A DNA stretch of 6,769 bases. It comes from an uncultured Eggerthellaceae bacterium. GTDB taxonomy: Bacteria > Actinomycetota > Coriobacteriia > Coriobacteriales > Eggerthellaceae. Under the pieces are notes generated by a model, which was not told the DNA's origin, made no database searches, and saw only the letters and a list, made by a program, of their open reading frames with translations. Positions 1 through 6,075 of this stretch are shown in pieces; position 1 is the stretch's first letter, and each line of letters begins with the position of its first letter. The stretch spans positions 1-6,769 of the forward strand of contig CASTMW010000079.1 of the NCBI GenBank assembly GCA_949450265.1, given 5' to 3'. Both the position numbers and the translations under genes were made by a program.

Positions 1-625
1 GATGCCATTGAACGCCCATAAAGAAATCCTCGGCCGGATCGAAGAGCGCCTCCAACACGCCATGCGGGTCGTGCGCGGCCGCAGCAAGGTTGCTCGCCAC
101 GGTCTTCACCGCTTGGTGGTGCATGCTGTTCACCGACAGCGTGCCCGCGCCTAGGATGTCGGCGAGCGGTGTGGCTTCGCATATCTTCACGGGATGGCTA
201 GGCTGGTCGTATGGCTCGGGTTGCCAATGGTCCAGCGAGGTGACGACATCATCCAGGCGTTGGTGTAGCGTGCCGCCGTACGCGACGTTGGCCAACTGCG
301 CGCCGCGGCAGATGCCCAGGAAGGGCATGGAGCGCTCACGTGCCATGCGCACCAGGCGCATCTCCGCCTCATCGCGGGCGGGATGAGGGTTATCGCAGCC
401 TTCGATGGGCTGCTCGCCGTAGTGCGTGGCTTCCACATCGGCGCCTCCGGCCAGCAAGAGTCCGTCGCAGCCATCCAAGATGCGTGCGAAGCCCTCGTCG
501 TCGGTGGGCACCACCACTACCGCGCAGCCACCGGCAGCCATTAGCAGTTCGGCGTAACGGCGCCGCGCCGCATAGCTCTCCTCGTCCAGTTCCAATTGCG
601 CAGCGATCGCTATAAGGGGTCTCAT
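1..625 (-). CDS. Peptidase C26 / class I glutamine amidotransferase-like protein (gamma-glutamyl-GABA hydrolase family), C-terminus missing
   Basis: 208 codons are visible in this frame, with no stop before the left edge. The nucleophile elbow reads FLGICRGAQ (nucleophile Cys106), and the visible part ends in GVQWH, where His208 is the expected catalytic His; the usual following Pro-Glu lies outside the window. LLLAGGADV (57-65) and VNSMHHQAV (165-173) also fit the family. Known members are about 230-260 residues and hydrolyse gamma-glutamyl amide bonds, for example gamma-glutamyl-GABA in PuuD-type putrescine breakdown; the substrate here cannot be told. The start at 625 (MRPLIAIA) matches where family members begin, with GGAG and AGAGG sequences just upstream. 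An in-frame ATG at 634 (MEKMRP) is an alternative. No synthetase domain is seen in the visible part, so a stand-alone hydrolase is more likely than an amidotransferase subunit. It is divergent from the radical SAM gene. Confidence 0.9.
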   Translation of the reverse strand, partial: MRPLIAIAAQLELDEESYAARRRYAELLMAAGGCAVVVVPTDDEGFARILDGCDGLLLAGGADVEATHYGEQPIEGCDNPHPARDEAEMRLVRMARERSMPFLGICRGAQLANVAYGGTLHQRLDDVVTSLDHWQPEPYDQPSHPVKICEATPLADILGAGTLSVNSMHHQAVKTVASNLAAAAHDPHGVLEALFDPAEDFFMGVQWH

Positions 626-780
626 CTTCTCCATGCCTCTGATCGCTCTCAAGCGGCAGCACGCTGCAAGGCGGGCGGAAGGCGATGTGACCATCGCGAT
701 GGATGTGTGTTGGCGGCGTGCTGCTTATCTGATGAGTGTGCCGTCCAGCGCCTCGGTAACGGGAATCAAACATATTCAGG

Positions 781-794
781 GCGGCCATGGCCGC
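781..794. repeat. Perfect 14-base palindrome GCGGCCATGGCCGC
   Basis: The 14 bases are identical to their own reverse complement. As RNA it could form a five-pair stem (GCGGC/GCCGC) around CATG. It lies 67 bases before the radical SAM start codon. On the minus strand it contains an ATG (788-786) preceded at five bases by AAAGGAG (800-794). It could be an operator or an RNA hairpin, or chance; it lacks the T-run of a terminator. Confidence 0.5.
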
Positions 795-805
795 TCCTTT
801 CTAAT

Positions 806-821
806 GATGACTAAAATCATC
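806..821. repeat. Short inverted repeat GATGA-N6-TCATC in the A+T-rich block
   Basis: Two 5-base arms (806-810 and 817-821) flank CTAAAA. The repeat overlaps the candidate -10 box TAAAAT (812-817) upstream of the radical SAM gene, a position where a repressor could act. The arms are short enough that chance is possible. Confidence 0.3.
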
Positions 822-846
822 CAATTATCAGAGGACGTATGGTAAT

Positions 847-852
847 GGGAGG
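847..852 (+). promoter_or_regulatory. Ribosome binding site of the radical SAM gene
   Basis: GGGAGG followed by A lies nine bases before the ATG at 862. This decides for 862 over the in-frame ATG at 871. Confidence 0.85.
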
Positions 853-861
853 AAACGCAGC

Positions 862-2337
862 ATGAGACCAATGCAATTTGCGAAACGGGCCGCAGCGAAC
901 AAAGCGGTCGATTACCTTCTTGAGGACCCTACCGAGCACATGACCTCTATGATGTCGATGATCGACGCTCTGGTGCCCGATAAGCTCTTCCCCGCGCAGC
1001 GCACCGCTTTCCGGCGCGCCATCGACGAGCAGAACAATTGGTATCAGCTGATAGCGAAGCTGGGCGATCTGGACAAGGATGTGGTGGGTCCCCTTATCAA
1101 GACGTTCCTGATCGATGCGAACCTCATCGCATGGGATGAGCAGGAGCGGGCGCGCGAGAAGCACCACTGTAATATCCCGTGGGCCATCCTGCTCGATCCG
1201 ACCAGCGCCTGCAATCTGCATTGCACTGGCTGCTGGGCTGCCGAATACGGTCACGCGCTGAACCTGAGCTACGACGATATTGACTCCATCATCTGCCAGG
1301 GCAAGGAACTGGGCACGCATATCTACATCTATACGGGCGGTGAGCCGCTGGTGCGCAAGAAGGATCTGATCGCGCTCTGCGAAGCGCATCCCGATTGCGC
1401 GTTCCTCTGCTTCACGAACGCCACCTTGATTGACGAGACGTTCGTGGAAGAGATCGCCCGGGTGAAGAACTTCGTGCCCATCATATCGGCCGAAGGCGAC
1501 GAGGAAGCCACCGATTCGCGGCGTGGCAAGGGCACCTACCAGATGATCGATCGTGGCATGACGCTGTTGCAGCGCCGTGGTCTGCCCTTCGGCGTTTCTA
1601 TCTGCTTCACCAGCGTGAACGCCTCATCGGTATGCACCGAGGAATACTACGATTGGCTGATCGACAAGGGCGCGCTGTTCGCTTGGATCTTCACGTACAT
1701 GCCGGTGGGCGCCGATGCGCCAGCCGATCTGATGCCCACGCCTGAACAGCGCGAAGAGCTCTATCGGTTCAACCATGCGATGCGCGAGAAGAAGCCGTTG
1801 CTCACACTGGATTTCCAGAACGACGGCGAATTCGTGGGCGGCTGCATCGCGGGCGGACGGCGCTATCTGCATATCAGCGCGGCAGGGGATGTGGAACCGT
1901 GCGTGTTCGTGCACTATTCCAACGTGAACATCCACGATGTCAGCCTGCTGGATGCGCTGCGCTCGCCGCTGTTCATGGGCTACTATCGCAACCAGCCGTT
2001 CAATGACAATCACCTACGCCCGTGCCCCATGCTGGAGAATCCGGAGTGCATCGAGCGTTTGGTGGAGGAATCGGGCGCACATTCCACGTACCTGACCGAG
2101 GACGAGACGGTCTATGAGCTGACGGCGAAGACGCGCCCGATGGCTGAGCGGTGGGCGCCGGTGGCCGAGCGCATCTGGACCGACCCGACCGACCAGCGCG
2201 CCTCCGAGCGCCATCGCAGTGATCTGGGCCAGGCCGACAGCGACCAGGCCCGTCATGCTGAGAGCGGTCGCATCATCCATAGCGCCTTCGACAAGGCGCG
2301 CGACCCGCGCTCGATCATGGAGCAGATGAGCGCATAG
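862..2337 (+). CDS. Radical SAM protein with SPASM/twitch-like C-terminal cysteines, substrate unknown
   Basis: The 491-residue product carries the radical SAM cluster motif CNLHCTGC (Cys117, Cys121, Cys124; CX3CX2C), which binds a [4Fe-4S] cluster and S-adenosylmethionine to make a 5'-deoxyadenosyl radical. YTGGEP (157-162) is the usual SAM-contacting segment after strand 2. A C-terminal cysteine group follows: Cys328, Cys347 in GDVEPC, Cys388 and Cys396. This resembles an incomplete SPASM or twitch domain that could hold an auxiliary Fe-S cluster. About 100 residues precede the core, helical in appearance and without a recognised motif, and a hydrophilic tail (about 436-491) follows. It resembles, from memory, a family of uncharacterised radical SAM proteins in anaerobic gut bacteria. 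There is no signal peptide or membrane segment, so it should be cytosolic. No small precursor peptide is evident nearby, so a peptide-modifying role is not supported. It is probably monocistronic, with its own terminator at 2381-2414. Confidence 0.92.
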   Translation: MRPMQFAKRAAANKAVDYLLEDPTEHMTSMMSMIDALVPDKLFPAQRTAFRRAIDEQNNWYQLIAKLGDLDKDVVGPLIKTFLIDANLIAWDEQERAREKHHCNIPWAILLDPTSACNLHCTGCWAAEYGHALNLSYDDIDSIICQGKELGTHIYIYTGGEPLVRKKDLIALCEAHPDCAFLCFTNATLIDETFVEEIARVKNFVPIISAEGDEEATDSRRGKGTYQMIDRGMTLLQRRGLPFGVSICFTSVNASSVCTEEYYDWLIDKGALFAWIFTYMPVGADAPADLMPTPEQREELYRFNHAMREKKPLLTLDFQNDGEFVGGCIAGGRRYLHISAAGDVEPCVFVHYSNVNIHDVSLLDALRSPLFMGYYRNQPFNDNHLRPCPMLENPECIERLVEESGAHSTYLTEDETVYELTAKTRPMAERWAPVAERIWTDPTDQRASERHRSDLGQADSDQARHAESGRIIHSAFDKARDPRSIMEQMSA

Positions 2338-2368
2338 AGACCGGCGCGAAGCGCAGCACCCTTCCCGA

Positions 2369-2396
2369 GTGACACGACGACGCCATCCTGTAGAAT
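2369..2396 (+). promoter_or_regulatory. Candidate promoter of the transketolase pair, overlapping the upstream terminator
   Basis: GTGACA at 2369-2374 matches five of six bases of the -35 consensus, and TAGAAT at 2391-2396 matches five of six of the -10, with a 16-base spacer. The -10 lies in the loop of the terminator hairpin. Transcription would begin near 2402-2404, so the new transcript carries only the 3' arm of the hairpin and should not be terminated by it. Predicted only from sequence match and position. Confidence 0.5.
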
Positions 2397-2414
2397 GAAC
2401 AGGATGGCGTTTTT
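2381..2414 (+). terminator. Rho-independent terminator after the radical SAM gene
   Basis: CGCCATCCTG (2381-2390) and CAGGATGGCG (2400-2409) form a perfect 10-pair stem around a 9-base loop, followed directly by five T (2410-2414). It sits 43 bases after the radical SAM stop codon and before the transketolase start, so it separates the two transcription units. Confidence 0.9.
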
Positions 2415-2433
2415 CGATCCGATAAGGAGCGTT

Positions 2434-3267
2434 GTGGATATCTCATCTTTGGAAGGCATCGCGCTTCAGATGCGGCGCGATGTGGTAAAGATGATCGCCG
2501 AGGCGGGCAGCGGTCATCCCGGTGGTTCTCTCTCGTGCATAGACATCCTGTGTGCGCTGTACTTCGGCGGCGTGCTGGAACACGATGCAGCCGATCCTGC
2601 CATGGACGGGCGCGACCGGTTCATCCTGGCGAAGGGCCATGCCGCGCCGGCGCTCTACGCCACGCTGGCGCGCGCGGGGTACTTCCCAGTCGACGAGCTG
2701 GCCACGCTGCGTAAGCTGGGCTCGCGGTTGCAGGGGCATCCCGACCCGCAGCTGTGCCCTGGGGTGGAGGTCAGCACCGGCTCGCTCGGCCAAGGTCTCT
2801 CCATCGGGTGCGGGCTGGCCTGCGGGCTGCGCCTGAACGGCGACGATGCAACGGTGTTCGTGCTGCTCGGCGATGGCGAATGCGAAGAGGGCCAAGTGTG
2901 GGAAGCGGCCATGTTCGCGGCCCATCAGAGGCTGGGACGTTTGGTGGCCATCGTGGATGGCAACGGCCTTCAGATCGACGGGCACCTACACGAGGTCTGC
3001 GATCCTGCCGACATCACATCCAAGTTCTGCGCCTTCGGGTGGGAGGTGACCACGGTGGACGGCCATGATGTGGGCGCGCTGGTGGAGGCGCTCGGTGCGG
3101 CGAAGGCCGCGCACAGCGATGCGCCGCAGCTGGTGTATGCACGCACGGTGAAGGGCAAGGGCGTCTCCTTCATGGAGGATGCGGCGGGATGGCATGGCAA
3201 GGCGCCCGATGCTGAGCAGCTGGCCCAGGCACTGGCTGAACTGGATGCGAACGAGGTGGCAGCATGA
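2434..3267 (+). CDS. Transketolase, N-terminal (thiamine diphosphate-binding) subunit
   Basis: The 277-residue product is the pyrophosphate-binding half of a split transketolase, which moves two-carbon ketol units between sugar phosphates in the non-oxidative pentose phosphate pathway. Visible motifs: SGHPGGSLS near the N-terminus (26-34), KGHAAPALYA (68-77), GSLGQGLS (117-124), and the ThDP/Mg2+ motif GDG at 146-148 with its partner Asn177 in VDGNG. KGKGVSFME (240-248) and WHGKAP lie near the end. The length fits the family's usual 270-280 residues. The GTG at 2434 is chosen because AAGGAG (2424-2429) lies four bases upstream. In-frame ATGs at 2395 and 2404 lie in the terminator hairpin without a ribosome site, although 2404 could serve as a leaderless start, adding ten residues. 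The gene overlaps the C-terminal subunit gene by four bases. Confidence 0.95.
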   Translation: MDISSLEGIALQMRRDVVKMIAEAGSGHPGGSLSCIDILCALYFGGVLEHDAADPAMDGRDRFILAKGHAAPALYATLARAGYFPVDELATLRKLGSRLQGHPDPQLCPGVEVSTGSLGQGLSIGCGLACGLRLNGDDATVFVLLGDGECEEGQVWEAAMFAAHQRLGRLVAIVDGNGLQIDGHLHEVCDPADITSKFCAFGWEVTTVDGHDVGALVEALGAAKAAHSDAPQLVYARTVKGKGVSFMEDAAGWHGKAPDAEQLAQALAELDANEVAA

Positions 3268-4238
3268 ATCCAGAGCTCATCGCACGGGATGCGTCGGTGA
3301 AGAAGGCCACGCGCGCAGCATTCGGGCCCACCTTGGTCGAATTGGCTGACCGGGGCCTGCCCATCGCGGCAGTGGACGCCGATCTGAGTGGCTCGACCAC
3401 CACGGCGAAGTTCGCGGCGGCCAAGCCTGCCTACGAGCAGCGCCACTTCAACTGCGGTATCGCAGAGCAGAATATGGTGGATGTTGCAGCGGGGTTGGCG
3501 CTTGCGGGGCATATCGCCTTCACGGGCTCCTTCGCTGTGTTCGGCACGGGGCGCGCCTACGATCAGATCCGCAACACGGTGTGCTATTCCGACCTGAACG
3601 TGAAGATCGCGCCCACGCATGCGGGCATATCGGTGGGTCCTGACGGCGGCACCCACCAGATGCTGGAGGATGTGGCGTTGATGCGCGCGATACCGCGGAT
3701 GCGCGTGCTGGTCCCGGCCGACTACAACGCTGCGCGCGCAGCGCTCAAGCTGGCGGCGGAAACGCCTGGCCCAGTCTACATCCGTATGGGCCGTGCGGCG
3801 GTGCCGCAGGTGTATGCGTCCGATGTGGCATTGGCGGTGGGCCGCGCCTACGTGGTCCGGCCCGGCAGCGATGTCACCATCGTGGCGAACGGCGTGGAGA
3901 TCGCCGAAGCGCTGGTGGCAGCCGATGAATTGGCACGTCGCGGCGTGGAAGCGGAGGTCATCGACGCCTTCTGCGTGAAGCCGCTCGATGCCGACACCAT
4001 CGTGGCCTCGGCCGCCAAGACCGGGCGCGTGGTGGTGGCCGAAGAGCATTCGATTATGGGCGGCCTTGGTGATGCGGTCGCGCAGGCGCTCAGTGCGCGC
4101 CATCCGGTGCCGTGCGCCTTCGTGGGCGTGCGCGACACGTTCGGCAAGTCGGGCGAATTCGATCAGCTCATGGCCTATTTCGGGCTGGATGCGGGAGCTA
4201 TCGTGGAGGCGGCGCTCTCGTTTCCCGGTCTGTCCTGA
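3264..4238 (+). CDS. Transketolase, C-terminal (pyrimidine-binding and C-terminal domain) subunit
   Basis: The 324-residue product supplies the rest of the split transketolase. GIAEQNM (65-71) contains Glu68, the expected catalytic Glu that activates the thiamine aminopyrimidine. THAGISVGPDGGTHQ (118-132) matches the conserved substrate-binding stretch of transketolases, with His119. YIRMGR (172-177) ends the pyrimidine domain, and the transketolase C-terminal domain follows (about 190-318). The start overlaps the preceding stop as ATGA, with GAGGTGG (3253-3259) upstream, so the halves are probably translationally coupled and made in equal amounts. About 310-320 residues is normal for this subunit. 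Without the N-terminal half, 1-deoxyxylulose-5-phosphate synthase or a dehydrogenase E1 would be alternatives; the adjacent half makes transketolase much more likely. Confidence 0.95.
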   Translation: MNPELIARDASVKKATRAAFGPTLVELADRGLPIAAVDADLSGSTTTAKFAAAKPAYEQRHFNCGIAEQNMVDVAAGLALAGHIAFTGSFAVFGTGRAYDQIRNTVCYSDLNVKIAPTHAGISVGPDGGTHQMLEDVALMRAIPRMRVLVPADYNAARAALKLAAETPGPVYIRMGRAAVPQVYASDVALAVGRAYVVRPGSDVTIVANGVEIAEALVAADELARRGVEAEVIDAFCVKPLDADTIVASAAKTGRVVVAEEHSIMGGLGDAVAQALSARHPVPCAFVGVRDTFGKSGEFDQLMAYFGLDAGAIVEAALSFPGLS

Positions 4239-4241
4239 TTC

Positions 4242-4250
4242 TGCTAGAAT
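4242..4250 (+). promoter_or_regulatory. Candidate extended -10 promoter element for ftsEX
   Basis: TGCTAGAAT is an extended -10 (TG-N-TAGAAT) beginning four bases after the transketolase stop codon. The -35 area (TTCCCG at 4222-4227, 17 bases away) is a poor match, which extended -10 promoters can tolerate. The expected transcript start near 4257 would leave a leader of about 38 bases before the ftsE GTG. Confidence 0.55.
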
Positions 4251-4294
4251 AGGAAGGTCCCAGTACACGCAAGCTATCGAACGGAGCAAACACT

Positions 4295-5155
4295 GTGGCA
4301 CAAGACGCAAGTCGTGCGAGGGCCGCACGCGCAGGCGCTCGACATGGCGCGCCAGCTCGCAGCCCCCGACCCAAGTCGAAGGCGCAGCTGACAAGCCAGC
4401 TATCGCAAGCCCTTCCGGTGCTCGACGTCACCGATGCCGCGCCTGAGAAGATGGGCACCCCGGTCATCACGTTCGAGCACGTGACGAAGGTGTATCCGGC
4501 TCAGCCGAATCGACCAGCTCTCTCCGACGTCTCCCTTCAGATCTTCGCAGGCGAGTTCCTGTTCTTGGTGGGACATTCTGGATCGGGCAAATCCACCTTC
4601 ATCAAGCTGCTCACCCGCGAGATCAAGCCCAGCCAAGGGCATATCTACGTTGCCGACGAAGACCTCTCGTCCATGCGCAATTGGCGCGTGCCCTACCTGC
4701 GCCGCAACATCGGTTGCGTGTTCCAGGATTTCAAGCTGCTGCCGAACAAGACGGTCTTCGAGAACGTGGCGTTCGCGCTGGAGGTCATCGGCAAGTCGAA
4801 GCACGTGGTGAAGACGCAGGTGCCCGAGGTGCTGCGCCTGGTAGGCCTGCAGGAGAAGCTGGGCAAGAAGCCTGATCAGCTCTCCGGTGGCGAACAGCAG
4901 CGCGTATCCATCGCGCGCGCCATCGTGAACCGGCCGCCCCTGCTGATCTGCGACGAGCCCACGGGCAATCTGGACCCGCAGACCTCGCGTGGCATCATGG
5001 ACCTGCTCGAGCGCATCAACCGCACGGGCACCACCGTGCTGGTGGCCACGCATGACCGCGAGATGGTCGATAACATGCGTCGGCGCGTCATCGCGCTCGA
5101 CCGAGGGCATCTGACCCGCGACCAGGATCGGGGGGTGTACGGTTTCGATGTCTAG
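4295..5155 (+). CDS. ftsE: Cell division ATP-binding protein FtsE with N-terminal extension
   Basis: The 286-residue product is the ABC ATPase of the FtsEX complex, which couples ATP hydrolysis in the cytoplasm to activation of peptidoglycan hydrolysis at the division site. Visible: Walker A GHSGSGKST (93-101), Q-loop Gln144 in CVFQDFKLLP, signature LSGGEQQR (196-203), Walker B LLICDEP (216-222, Asp220 and Glu221), D-loop NLDP (225-228) and H-loop His253. VFQDFKLLP and the following NKTVFENVAF are typical of FtsE rather than other ABC proteins, and ftsX follows directly. FtsE is usually about 220-235 residues; here some 52 residues rich in Ala, Arg, Pro and Lys precede the core, which begins MGTPVITFEHV. 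The GTG start at 4295 is supported by CGGAG (4282-4286) eight bases upstream, whereas the ATG at 4451 lacks a well-spaced ribosome site. Confidence 0.96.
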   Translation: MAQDASRARAARAGARHGAPARSPRPKSKAQLTSQLSQALPVLDVTDAAPEKMGTPVITFEHVTKVYPAQPNRPALSDVSLQIFAGEFLFLVGHSGSGKSTFIKLLTREIKPSQGHIYVADEDLSSMRNWRVPYLRRNIGCVFQDFKLLPNKTVFENVAFALEVIGKSKHVVKTQVPEVLRLVGLQEKLGKKPDQLSGGEQQRVSIARAIVNRPPLLICDEPTGNLDPQTSRGIMDLLERINRTGTTVLVATHDREMVDNMRRRVIALDRGHLTRDQDRGVYGFDV

Positions 5156-6062
5156 CATCGGTTATTTCTTCAAAGAATCCCTTCAGGGTTTTGCGCGCAA
5201 TCTCTCAACGGCGCTCGGCTCCATCGTCACCATCTTCCTGTCGTTGCTTATCATCGGCATATTCCTGGTGGGCGGTTCTATGTTGGAGCGGCTCATGAGT
5301 TCGGTGGAGAGCGAGGTGACTATCACCTGCTATGTTTCCGACGACGCGGCGGATTCCAAGATCCAGCAGGTCATGTCCAACGTTCAGAAGATGACCGACG
5401 TGAAGTCGGTGTCCTTCACCTCGAAGGACCAAGCGCTGGAGAACTTCCGCAATTCCATGACGGCCAACCCCGAGATCCTCGATCAGCTGGACGGCACGAA
5501 CCCGCTGCCGGCCTCTATCGACGTAGAGCTGTCCGATCCGCAGAGCGTCACCGAGGTGGCAGCTGCCATCGAGCAGGACGCTGACTATCGGCAGATCTGC
5601 GAGGACCCCGAGGACGTGGCCGATTCCATCAAGTACGGGCAGGGCACGGTCGAACGCCTCTTCCAGATCACCAATTACGTGCGCTACATCGGCATCGCGC
5701 TGGTCGTCATCCTGGTGTTCATCGCGCTGGTGTTCATCAACAACACCATCCGCCTGGCCATCTTGGCGCGCCGCAAGGAGATCGCCATCATGCGTCTGGT
5801 GGGCGCCTCGAACGGGTTCATCCGCGGGCCGTTCCTCATGGAGGGCGCGCTGCATGCCATCATCGGGTCGCTTCTGGCCATCCTAGTGCTGCAAGCGCTG
5901 CGCATGTTCGCCATTCCGGCGTTGCAGAGTGCTATCCGCTTCTTGGATTTCTCCATCAGCGATACTACGTATCTGGTCATCTATGTGACATTGGTTGCGG
6001 CAGGCCTGATTATCGGCCTGATCGGCTCGATGTTTGCCATGCGCCGCTATCTGAAGGTCTAG
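5148..6062 (+). CDS. ftsX: Cell division protein FtsX
   Basis: The 304-residue product is the membrane partner of FtsE. It has the family layout: a short cytoplasmic N-terminus (GYFFKESLQGFARN), helix 1 (about 22-43), a large extracytoplasmic loop (about 44-178), then helices 2 (about 180-199), 3 (about 234-256) and 4 (about 273-296), ending in the basic MRRYLKV. The segment IRLAILARRKEIAIMRLVGA (201-220) is the conserved FtsX stretch after helix 2. The extracytoplasmic loop is the part that in known systems contacts peptidoglycan hydrolases or their activators. The ATG at 5148 overlaps the end of ftsE by eight bases, and a G-run at 5130-5135 lies 12 bases upstream, so coupled translation with ftsE is likely. 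Length is typical for Gram-positive FtsX. Confidence 0.96.
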   Translation: MSSIGYFFKESLQGFARNLSTALGSIVTIFLSLLIIGIFLVGGSMLERLMSSVESEVTITCYVSDDAADSKIQQVMSNVQKMTDVKSVSFTSKDQALENFRNSMTANPEILDQLDGTNPLPASIDVELSDPQSVTEVAAAIEQDADYRQICEDPEDVADSIKYGQGTVERLFQITNYVRYIGIALVVILVFIALVFINNTIRLAILARRKEIAIMRLVGASNGFIRGPFLMEGALHAIIGSLLAILVLQALRMFAIPALQSAIRFLDFSISDTTYLVIYVTLVAAGLIIGLIGSMFAMRRYLKV

Positions 6063-6075
6063 CGGAGTAAGCGCG

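Larger units (their letters stand above)
626..861. promoter_or_regulatory. Divergent intergenic region between the amidotransferase and radical SAM genes
   Basis: These 236 bases separate two divergently transcribed genes, so they should hold promoters for both. Visible structure: GCGATG/CATCGC arms at 682-687 and 692-697 with a 4-base loop, overlapping a 12-base palindrome at 691-702; a perfect 14-base palindrome, GCGGCCATGGCCGC, at 781-794; and a GATGA/TCATC inverted repeat at 806-821. The stretch 797-846 is markedly richer in A+T than the neighbouring genes. TAAAAT at 812-817 is a possible -10 box for the radical SAM gene, but no good -35 lies at the right distance. No convincing promoter for the minus-strand gene was found. 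The role is inferred from layout; the individual sites are unproven. Confidence 0.45.

Noticed and set aside
781..800. Palindrome at 781-794 as a rho-independent terminator
   Set aside because: The stem is only five pairs around a four-base loop and lacks a T-run, and no gene ends beside it.
633..845. 70-codon plus-strand open frame in the divergent intergenic region
   Set aside because: The start codon lacks a ribosome binding site, its beginning abuts the amidotransferase start region on the other strand, and the sequence has no recognisable features.
817..1389. 190-codon minus-strand open frame opposite the start of the radical SAM gene
   Set aside because: It overlaps the radical SAM core, including the CX3CX2C motif, on the other strand and has no recognisable motif.
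2395..2433. ATG at 2395 as the start of the transketolase N-subunit
   Set aside because: It overlaps the -10 box in the terminator loop, upstream of the expected transcript start, and has no ribosome site; the GTG at 2434 has AAGGAG.
2970..4394. Long 474-codon minus-strand open frame opposite the transketolase genes
   Set aside because: It is antisense to two genes with clear thiamine-enzyme motifs; the His/Arg-rich composition is typical of the opposite strand of GC-rich coding DNA, and it shows no recognisable domain.
4451..4453. ATG as the ftsE start, giving a canonical-length FtsE
   Set aside because: The nearest purine run (GAGAAG) touches the ATG with no spacing, while the GTG at 4295 has a properly spaced CGGAG and a promoter-like element upstream. 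Kept as a minor alternative.
4400..5158. 252-codon minus-strand open frame opposite ftsE
   Set aside because: It lies entirely opposite a gene with complete ABC ATPase motifs; composition is that of an antisense shadow.
5205..5855. 216-codon minus-strand open frame opposite ftsX
   Set aside because: Very rich in Asp, His, Arg and Val, as expected opposite hydrophobic membrane codons; no motif.
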